From DASWJZ01 sp963814905 (GTDB lineage Bacteria; Pseudomonadota; Alphaproteobacteria; Rhizobiales; Afifellaceae), in the NCBI GenBank assembly GCA_963814905.1, contig CAWFEM010000011.1:62001-126000 (forward strand): a stretch of 64,000 nucleotides of DNA, given 5' to 3'. The notes below the pieces were generated by a model, which did not search any database, was not told the origin of the DNA, and saw only the letters and a list, made by a program, of their open reading frames with translations. A program made the position numbers and the translations under genes. Shown here one piece after another: positions 28,604 through 35,328 of this stretch (the first letter of the stretch is position 1; each line of letters starts with the position of its first letter).

Positions 28604-29941
28604 TCAGGCCTTCCCGGGACCGACGGTCACGACCGAAAAGCCGTCGCCCCAGATGCGCTTCGCGACCCGCTTCACGTCGTCAAGCGTCACCGACCGGATC
28701 ATCGCGTTGCGGCGGTCGATATAGTCGATGCCGAGATTATCGAGCTGGAAGTTCAGAAGGTTGCGCGCGATCTTCCGCGAGGAATCGAAGCGCAGCGCGA
28801 AATTGCCGATGAGATAATCCTTGGTGTCGGCAAGCTCCTCCGCCGTCGGACCGTCCTTGGCGAAGCGCTCGATCTCCTCGCGCATGATGTCGACCGTCTC
28901 GTCGGTCTTGGCGGCGTCGACCGAGGTCGCGGCAACGAAGGCGCCGGCGTGATCGTAGGGAAGCAGGCTCGAGCCGACCGAATAGGCGAGGCCGCGCTTC
29001 TCGCGCACCGCCTTGTAGAGGCGCGAGGAGAAGGTGCCGCCGCCCAGGATCTCGTCGGCGACGTAAGCAGGGATGAAGTCGGGATCGTCGCGCTTCATCC
29101 CCGGGCCGCCGATGCGGATCGCCGCCTGCGGAACACTGAGTTCCTCGTGCGCGGTCTTGCCGATTGCCGGGGACGTGTCGGGGACCGGCGTCAGCGCGGC
29201 GTGCTCCGGCAGGGCGCCGAACACCCGATCGAGCGCGTCGGCGGCGGTCTTGGCGTCGAGCGCGCCGACGAAGACGACGTAGAGATTGTCGCGCGCCATC
29301 GTGCGATCGTGAAAGGCGTGCAGGTCGTCGGCGGTGATCGCCGCCACGCTCTCCGTGGTTCCGTCCGTCGGTTCGCCGTAAGGATGCTTGCCGAAAAGGG
29401 TCTCGGAAAAGAGCTTGGTCGCGATTTCGCTTGGGTCGGATTCGTTCTGTCGGAGATTTGCGAGGATCTGACCGCGGATACGCTCCACCGGCTCGGCGTC
29501 GAAACGCGGCGCGGTGACCGCCGCGCGGAAGAGGTCGAAGGCTTCGTCGAGATTGGTGGAGAGCGTGCGGAGGCTGCCGTAGAACGCGTCGGGTGCCGCG
29601 TCGAAGGAGACCTCGACGCTCAGGTCCTCGAGCTTCGCCTGATAGGCACGGGAATCGAGATTCTCCGCGCCTTCGTCGAGAAGGCCGGACATCAGGTTCG
29701 CAAGCCCGATCTTGTCCGCCGGATCCTGCGAGGAGCCGCCGCGGAAGGCGATGTTCATCGCCACGATCGGAACCGTATAGTCCTCCACCAGCCAGGCCTT
29801 GAGCCCCCCCGGACTGGTGATTTCCTGAACGCTTGCGGCGCGCGCCGGCGGGGCGACGAATGCGACGGTCATGGCGGCTCCGAAGAGGGCGGTTGCAAGG
29901 ACGCGGGCAGAAAGAGAGCGGGCAGAGAGAGGGAAGGTCAT
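28604..29941 (-). CDS. M16 family peptidase-like subunit without the zinc site
   Basis: The product is 445 residues with a signal peptide (ends near ARAAS). It has the two-domain M16B fold, but where the zinc motif HXXEH is expected it reads NLMSG (in GLANLMSGLLDEG), so it cannot bind catalytic zinc. It does keep the C-terminal REKRGLAYSVGSS segment with the Arg/Tyr pair used for substrate binding. The adjacent upstream gene has the reverse pattern, so the two probably form a heterodimer. The gap between them is five bases. Confidence 0.9.
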   Translation of the reverse strand: MTFPLSARSLSARVLATALFGAAMTVAFVAPPARAASVQEITSPGGLKAWLVEDYTVPIVAMNIAFRGGSSQDPADKIGLANLMSGLLDEGAENLDSRAYQAKLEDLSVEVSFDAAPDAFYGSLRTLSTNLDEAFDLFRAAVTAPRFDAEPVERIRGQILANLRQNESDPSEIATKLFSETLFGKHPYGEPTDGTTESVAAITADDLHAFHDRTMARDNLYVVFVGALDAKTAADALDRVFGALPEHAALTPVPDTSPAIGKTAHEELSVPQAAIRIGGPGMKRDDPDFIPAYVADEILGGGTFSSRLYKAVREKRGLAYSVGSSLLPYDHAGAFVAATSVDAAKTDETVDIMREEIERFAKDGPTAEELADTKDYLIGNFALRFDSSRKIARNLLNFQLDNLGIDYIDRRNAMIRSVTLDDVKRVAKRIWGDGFSVVTVGPGKA

Positions 29942-29946
29942 GGGCG

Positions 29947-31332
29947 TCAGCTCCGGCTTTCCTCAGGCTCCAGATAGCCGGTCGCCGAGGTCTCCGGCCG
30001 AAGGTATTTCTGCGCCACGGCCTGTACCTGTTCCTTGGTGACCGCCTGAACGCGCGCCGGCCAGTCCTGCACGCTTTCCAGGCTCTGGCCGACCGCCAGC
30101 GCCTGCCCGACGATGTTGGCGAGCGTCGCCTGGCTGTCGAGCGAATAGATCGCCTGCGCGATCGACGAGCGCTTGGCGCGGGCGAGCTCCTCGTCGGAGA
30201 CGCCGTTCTTCGCGAGGTCGGCGATGACCTCGTCCATGTGCGCTTCCAGGTCGGTGAGCGAGACGCCGGGCTTGGGCAGGCCGTAGACGATGAAGCGGGA
30301 GCTATCGAGGCCGTTGGAGCGATAATTGGCGCCGGCATAGGTCGCGGCGGCGCCGTCGCCGCGCACCAGCTTGTCGTAAAAGCGGCTGACGGCGCCGCCG
30401 CCGAGGATTTCGGCGAGCAGGTTCAAGGCTTCCGCTTCACCCGGCTCGGCGGTCACCGCGGACGGCACGACGTAGAAGCGCCGCATCTGCGGCTCGCGCA
30501 CCTTGGCGTCGCGGACCGTGATGGAGCGCGGACCGATCGCCGGCGGCTCCGACGGGCGCGGTGCGCGTACCGCATCGGGTCGCGCGGGAATGACGCCGTA
30601 GGTCTTCTCGGCGAGCTTGCGAACCTCGTCGGGCGTCACATCGCCGGCGACGACCAGGATCGCGTTGTTCGGCGTGTAGTAGCGCTTGTAGTAACTGAGC
30701 GCGGCGGCGCGGCCGAGCGCGAGTATCTCATGGTTCCAGCCGATCACCGGCCGGCCGTAGGGATGGTTCAGGTAGAGGATCCGGAGAAGTCCCTCGTTCA
30801 GGACGGCGTCCGGATTCTTTTCGACCCGGTCGCGGCGCTCGTTCAGCACCACGTCGCGCTCCGTCGCGACGACCTCGTCGGTGAGCTGAAGGCCGGTCAT
30901 GCGGTCGGCCTCAAACGCCATCATCTCCCCGAGGTTTTCCTTGGCGACACGCTGGAAGAAGACTGTGTAGTCGTTGGAGGTGAAGGCGTTCTCGTCGCCG
31001 CCGATCGCCGCGACGCGGCGGCGGAACTCGTCATCGGGGTGCTTCGCCGTTCCCTTGAACATCAGATGCTCGAGGAAATGCGCGATGCCGGACTGGCCCG
31101 CCGTTTCGTCGGCCGAACCCACCTTGTACCAGACCATGTGAGTGACAACCGGAGCGCGGTGGTCGGGGATAACCGCCACCTCCATCCCGTTCGACAGCGT
31201 GAAGGTGACGGCATTCGGCGCCATGCGCGGAATATCCGCTGCGGCCTTTGCCGGTGGCTGAGTCTCGGCGAAAGCGGGAACAGCGGACATCGTCACTCCA
31301 AGCAAGACGGCGAGGGGAAGCAGGCTCTTCAT
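29947..31332 (-). CDS. M16 family zinc peptidase, catalytic subunit
   Basis: The product is 461 residues from the ATG at 31332, chosen because it opens a signal peptide (MKSLLPLAVLLGV, ending AFAET); the open frame from 31413 adds a non-family stretch. The inverted zinc motif is His85-Phe-Leu-Glu88-His89, with the distal glutamate in the MAFEADRMTGL region. The C-terminal half lacks the REK-GLAY substrate motif that its partner retains. Exported processing peptidase of the two-subunit M16B type. Confidence 0.92.
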   Translation of the reverse strand: MKSLLPLAVLLGVTMSAVPAFAETQPPAKAAADIPRMAPNAVTFTLSNGMEVAVIPDHRAPVVTHMVWYKVGSADETAGQSGIAHFLEHLMFKGTAKHPDDEFRRRVAAIGGDENAFTSNDYTVFFQRVAKENLGEMMAFEADRMTGLQLTDEVVATERDVVLNERRDRVEKNPDAVLNEGLLRILYLNHPYGRPVIGWNHEILALGRAAALSYYKRYYTPNNAILVVAGDVTPDEVRKLAEKTYGVIPARPDAVRAPRPSEPPAIGPRSITVRDAKVREPQMRRFYVVPSAVTAEPGEAEALNLLAEILGGGAVSRFYDKLVRGDGAAATYAGANYRSNGLDSSRFIVYGLPKPGVSLTDLEAHMDEVIADLAKNGVSDEELARAKRSSIAQAIYSLDSQATLANIVGQALAVGQSLESVQDWPARVQAVTKEQVQAVAQKYLRPETSATGYLEPEESRS

Positions 31333-31555
31333 ATTGGCAGAGCACTCCTGGAGAGAAAGGCTATAGCCGCAATATAGGGGCCCTGCGAGCGGGGCGAGTG
31401 AACTTTCCTTCATATTGGCGGGGTTGGCTTAACGGCTTGGTTGACGCGGGCGAGCCGGTAGGGCAACCGGGCCGAGCCATGACACGATGGGGCCGGCGCG
31501 CACCGAGGCTGAGCAGGGGCGGCTGGGGCAGGCGGGCGAAGGAGTGCGCGGTCGA

Positions 31556-32443
31556 ATGCGCCGGATTGAGGGGCTTAAGGAGCTTGCCGGGGAATTCGAC
31601 TCGCTTCTGTGCGACGTCTGGGGCGTTCTCCACAACGGCGTCGCCGCGTTTCCCGATTCGGTTAACGCGATCGCACATTTCCGCGAAGCGGTCGGGCCGG
31701 TGATTCTTGTCACCAATGCGCCCCGCCCGTGCGGCCCGGTCAGCGGGCAGCTCCGCAGTCTTGGCGTGCCGGAAAGCGCCTATGACGGGGTCGTCACCTC
31801 CGGCGACGTGACGCGCGGCCTGATTGCCGAGCGTCCCGGCGTCCGGCTCCTCCATATCGGACCGGAACGCGACAAGAGCTTTTACGAAGGGCTCGACATC
31901 GCGTTCGTTCCGGAAGAGGCGGCCGACCTCGTGAGTTGCACGGGCCTCCTCGACGACGAGACCGAGACCCCGGAGGACTACCGCGCCCTGTTTCGGCGGC
32001 TGGTCGATCGTGGGCTGTCGATGATCTGCGCCAACCCGGATATCGTGGTGGAGCGTGGCGACCGCCTCGTTTTCTGCGCCGGCGCGCTCGCCGCCCTCTA
32101 TACGGAGCTCGGCGGGGAGGCGGTGCTTGCCGGCAAACCGCACGCGCCGATCTACGCCGCCGCCCGCCGTGCGCTCGCCGATCTCGGCGGCACGCGCCCG
32201 CTCGCCGTGGGCGACGGCCTGCAGACCGACATTCGTGGCGCCGTCGATAACGGCATTCCCGCCCTCTTCGTCACCGGCGGCATCCACGCCGCCGATTTCG
32301 GCGACCATGCTGCGCCGGACGGCGAGCGCGTTGTGGCGCGGCTTGCGGCGGAGGGGCTCTCCGCCGTCGCCTACATGCCGGCGCTCAGATGGGGCGAGGC
32401 CACCGGCGGCGCGGGAGCGGGCGCCAAGGGGAAGGGGAGATGA
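31556..32443 (+). CDS. TIGR01459-type HAD-superfamily hydrolase
   Basis: The product is 295 residues from the ATG at 31556; the open frame continues upstream with an atypical Gly/Arg-rich stretch. HAD motif I is LLCDVWGVLHNG (nucleophile Asp), motif II is ILVTNAPRP, and the C-terminal motif is AVGDGLQTDIRGAVDNGI, with a cap between. It resembles the NagD-like subgroup TIGR01459 found in alphaproteobacteria. The substrate is unknown. It overlaps ribF by four bases (ATGA), so a link to flavin or nucleotide phosphate metabolism is possible. Confidence 0.88.
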   Translation: MRRIEGLKELAGEFDSLLCDVWGVLHNGVAAFPDSVNAIAHFREAVGPVILVTNAPRPCGPVSGQLRSLGVPESAYDGVVTSGDVTRGLIAERPGVRLLHIGPERDKSFYEGLDIAFVPEEAADLVSCTGLLDDETETPEDYRALFRRLVDRGLSMICANPDIVVERGDRLVFCAGALAALYTELGGEAVLAGKPHAPIYAAARRALADLGGTRPLAVGDGLQTDIRGAVDNGIPALFVTGGIHAADFGDHAAPDGERVVARLAAEGLSAVAYMPALRWGEATGGAGAGAKGKGR

Positions 32444-33453
32444 TCGGCCTCGGCAAGGAACCCCGTCTCGCCGATCTCAGCACGCTGCCCGAAGCCTGGA
32501 AAGGCGGCGTTGTGGCGATCGGAAATTTCGACGGCATGCATCGCGGGCACGAGGCCGTTCTCTCCGCCGCGCGCGCGATGGCGGAGAGCCTCGGCGCGCC
32601 TTGCCTGATGCTCACCTTCGAGCCGCATCCGCGCACCTTCTTCTCCGGCCGGCCGCTCTTCCGGCTGACGCCGGCGCCGCTCAAGGCAGCGCTTGCGGGC
32701 GCGCTCGGGCTCGACGGCATGCTCGTTCTTTCCTTCGACCGCGCCCTTGCGGAGACGAGCGCGGAGGATTTCGTCGACCACATCCTGCTTGAGCGATTGG
32801 CGATCAGAGGCGCGGTCACCGGCTACGATTTCCATTTCGGGAAGGCGCGCAGCGGCACGCCGAAATTCCTGAGCGACGAGGGGCGCGCCAAGGGGTTTGC
32901 CGTGCATGTCGTGGGAGCGCTTGCCGACGACGTGGAGGCGGTTTCCGCGACGCGCGTGCGCGCCGCGCTCGAAGCGGGCGACATCGCCGGCGCGAACGCG
33001 CTTCTCGGCTGGAGTTTCGCCGTTTCAGGCACGGTCGTGCACGGCGACAAGCGCGGACGCGAACTCGGCTACCCGACGGCTAACATGGCTCTCGATCCGG
33101 CATTCGCGCTGGCGCACGGCATCTACGCGGTGCGCTTCCTCGGCGAGGACGGGACGCTGCGCGACGGCGTCGCGAGCTTCGGCCGCCGGCCCGTCTTCGG
33201 CGGCGGCGATCCGGTGCTGGAGACGTTCGTCTTCGACTATTCCGGCGACCTCTACGACGCGACGGCGCTCGTCTCGTTCCACGGCTTCATCCGTCCGGAG
33301 GCGAACTTCGACAGCGTAGCAGCGCTCGTCGCGCGCATGGACGAGGATTCGATCGAAGCGCGCGTCCTTCTCGAACGCCGTCCGCCCGGCGATTTCGACC
33401 GGGGCCTTCACGCCGCGTGGCGCGCTCTTCCGGCAGCGCTTCAGAAAGCGTAG
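32440..33453 (+). CDS. ribF: Bifunctional riboflavin kinase/FAD synthetase
   Basis: This enzyme converts riboflavin to FMN and then FAD. The 337 residues begin at the ATG at 32440 (GGGGAG upstream). The N-terminal adenylyltransferase domain shows AIGNFDGMHRGHEAVL and FEPHPRTFF, and GYDFHFGKARSG follows. The C-terminal kinase domain has GDKRGRELGYPTANM and GVASFGRRPVFGG. It is coupled to the HAD hydrolase and converges on the YqaA gene with a 13-base overlap. Confidence 0.96.
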   Translation: MIGLGKEPRLADLSTLPEAWKGGVVAIGNFDGMHRGHEAVLSAARAMAESLGAPCLMLTFEPHPRTFFSGRPLFRLTPAPLKAALAGALGLDGMLVLSFDRALAETSAEDFVDHILLERLAIRGAVTGYDFHFGKARSGTPKFLSDEGRAKGFAVHVVGALADDVEAVSATRVRAALEAGDIAGANALLGWSFAVSGTVVHGDKRGRELGYPTANMALDPAFALAHGIYAVRFLGEDGTLRDGVASFGRRPVFGGGDPVLETFVFDYSGDLYDATALVSFHGFIRPEANFDSVAALVARMDEDSIEARVLLERRPPGDFDRGLHAAWRALPAALQKA

Positions 33454-34040
33454 CGCGCCACCATGAAGCCACCGATCAGAAGTGCCACGAAGAGCGTGAA
33501 CATCAGCGTCAGCCGCGCCTCGATGAAGTCGCGGATCGTCGGGCCGAAGAAATAGAGGAGCCCCGCCACCACGAAGAAGCGGATGCCGCGCGCGACGATG
33601 CTGGCGAGGATGAAGACTGGCAGCGAGAGCTTTGTCGCGCCCGAGGCGATGGTGATGACCTTGAAGGGGAACGGCGTTACGCCGGCGATAAGCACCGCCC
33701 ACGCGCCCCAGGAATTATAGTAGTCGGCGAAGGCGTCGAATTGTTCCAGGTAGCCGTAGAAGGAGAGGATCGGTCGCGCGACCGCGTCGAAGAAGAGCGC
33801 GCCGATCGCATAACCGAGAAGCGCGCCGACGACCGAGGAGACGGTGCAGACAAGGGCGAGCCACCACGCCTTGGCGGGCCTCGCGATCACCATTGGAATC
33901 AGGAGCACGTCGGGCGGGATCGGAAAGACCGAGCTTTCGATGAAGGAGACGAGCGCAAGCGCGCCCGTGGCGTAGCGCGTCGCCGCGAGCCCCATGGTCC
34001 AGTCGTAGAGTGCGCGCAGCCAGGCGCCGGGCCCCTTCAT
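33441..34040 (-). CDS. YqaA/DedA-family inner-membrane protein (VTT domain)
   Basis: The product is 199 residues from the ATG at 34040; the open frame beyond it runs into the RES gene end. Hydrophobic segments alternate with the VTT-family marks FIESSVFPIPPDVLLIP and the GVTPFPFKVITIASG re-entrant loop. DedA/VTT proteins take part in lipid carrier or phospholipid flipping and membrane homeostasis. The YqaA subgroup in rhizobia has no defined substrate. It is convergent with ribF. Confidence 0.88.
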   Translation of the reverse strand: MKGPGAWLRALYDWTMGLAATRYATGALALVSFIESSVFPIPPDVLLIPMVIARPAKAWWLALVCTVSSVVGALLGYAIGALFFDAVARPILSFYGYLEQFDAFADYYNSWGAWAVLIAGVTPFPFKVITIASGATKLSLPVFILASIVARGIRFFVVAGLLYFFGPTIRDFIEARLTLMFTLFVALLIGGFMVARYAF

Positions 34041-34090
34041 TGGTCGGCCTCTATCTGCTTTGCGCAGGAAGCGCCAGATGGGGCTGCGCG

Positions 34091-34534
34091 TCAGCGAATC
34101 AGGCGCGGATCGAATGCCTCTGCGGTGACCGCCGTGATCGCGCAGCGGGCGATATCCGGATGCGCCGGGTTGAGGAGCACGTTCCACGCGAAAGGCACGA
34201 GCACGCAGGGGACCAGCAGATAGAGGTGTTCTGCGCGCTGCAGGAGTTCCGTACCGAGCAACCGCGTCGCTTCGATGTCTGCGCGCCATTCTGCCGGAAG
34301 GATGGGCTCTTCGACGCGAAGCTCCGGCGCGTCATCTGGAACGTCGATCGTCAGAAGCCGGAAGGTTGGCGGCACGTCCCAGCGATCGATGCGCACCAGC
34401 ATTTCCAAAAGCGTCGTGGCCGGGTGGTCCGAGCAATAGACGACGGGAGTCCCAACGCGGTTCCACCGGCCGTGCGCAAGCTCGCCGCCGCGACCCGACA
34501 GGTCGACGTGATTGGATATCCGCCAGACGCGCAT
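34091..34534 (-). CDS. RES-domain toxin
   Basis: The product is 147 residues from the ATG at 34534 (MRVWRIS). The RES fold is recognised by GRWNRVGTPVVYCSDHPATT followed by LLEMLVRID, with the conserved Arg, Tyr and Glu. RES toxins act on NAD+ (hydrolysis or phosphorolysis) or transfer ADP-ribose; which of these applies cannot be told here. It lies six bases after the antitoxin stop, the standard Xre-RES order. Confidence 0.9.
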   Translation of the reverse strand: MRVWRISNHVDLSGRGGELAHGRWNRVGTPVVYCSDHPATTLLEMLVRIDRWDVPPTFRLLTIDVPDDAPELRVEEPILPAEWRADIEATRLLGTELLQRAEHLYLLVPCVLVPFAWNVLLNPAHPDIARCAITAVTAEAFDPRLIR

Positions 34535-34539
34535 CAGCG

Positions 34540-35061
34540 TCAGGCAAACATGCCGTAGTCGATCCGGTGAAGCGCCTGCTCGACAAGTTGTGCGCTGGTT
34601 TCGCTCCGCATGAGGGAAAGCGGTGTCGCGCCGTCGAGCATCGGGCTCGGCTTGCGCAGCCATCTATGCGCTCTTGCCGGATCGCCGAAGACGCGCTCCG
34701 CCATCTCGGTCAGCCGAGCAAGACGGACGGCGCGGTCAGACTCCTCCGCCGAGAGGCTGGCCTTCGCCTGCTTGCGCCGGGCGTAGGTCCTGCGCGGCAC
34801 CACCAGGTCGAAAAGCTCGTCGCGGCTGAAACCGTGATCGAGCAGATCGTCCAATATCGCGAAATCCGCCGGATCGCCGTTTGCGGCCTTGCCGATCTCG
34901 CGCTGGACGATGTCGGCGAGGTTCAGCGGATGGCCGGATGCGGCGCCCTCGGCAAAGCCGGTACCGACTCCCTCGTCAGTCGCCGGCGCACCGGGGGAGA
35001 TTTTCCTGACCGCACGGGCGGTCGACCGCGGGCGTTTCCTCGGCTGGGCCACTCTCGCCAC
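34540..35061 (-). CDS. Xre/MbcA/ParS-type antitoxin (DUF2384)
   Basis: The C-terminal toxin-binding domain is clear: AERVFGDPARAHRWLRKPSPMLDGATPLSLM, then the terminal Val-Glu-Gln-Ala-Leu helix. A helix-turn-helix-like region precedes it (FSRDELFDLVVPRRTYARRK). I start it at the GTG at 35061 because AAGGAG lies seven bases upstream, giving 173 residues. The ATG at 35106 is 15 codons longer but sits inside the inverted repeat that looks like the operator. It neutralises the RES toxin and probably represses the pair. Confidence 0.85.
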   Translation of the reverse strand: MARVAQPRKRPRSTARAVRKISPGAPATDEGVGTGFAEGAASGHPLNLADIVQREIGKAANGDPADFAILDDLLDHGFSRDELFDLVVPRRTYARRKQAKASLSAEESDRAVRLARLTEMAERVFGDPARAHRWLRKPSPMLDGATPLSLMRSETSAQLVEQALHRIDYGMFA

Positions 35062-35076
35062 CTTCGGTCTCCTTCG

Positions 35077-35114
35077 GATGCCAGTTGCCCATAAAATAGT
35101 GCGCATTTGGCATC
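35077..35114 (-). promoter_or_regulatory. Inverted repeat, probable operator/promoter of the RES-Xre pair
   Basis: Arms GATGCCAGTTGCCC (35077-35090) and GCGCATTTGGCATC (35101-35114) match at 11 of 14 positions around a ten-base AT-rich spacer. On the minus strand the spacer reads ACTATTTTAT, which can supply a -10 element. The repeat lies just upstream of the AAGGAG site of the antitoxin, where an autorepressing antitoxin would bind. Confidence 0.6.
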
Positions 35115-35328
35115 ACGTCTAGTGAGGCGGGAAAAGGGTGCTTCCCACCGCCTTCCCTTGACCGCCACCCTCGGCTAAGAACCCGGCATGCCGCGTTTTT
35201 TGTTGCCGATACTGCGAATTATCGGCCCGGCCTCGCTCTGAAGGGGCCGGGACGGCCGAGTTCGGTCCCCTTGCCGCGACGCGCGGCATCTCCCGTATTT
35301 TGAGAGTTCGAGCCTCGAAGGCCAGACG

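Noticed and set aside
28737..30338. 533-codon frame crossing both M16 genes
   Set aside because: Same strand but shifted frame; Arg/Pro/Ser-rich shadow that crosses a gene boundary.
35170..35328. Possible attenuator or T-box-like leader before ileS
   Set aside because: Only weak GC-rich stems; no specifier or T-box sequence, and T-box control is not expected in this group.
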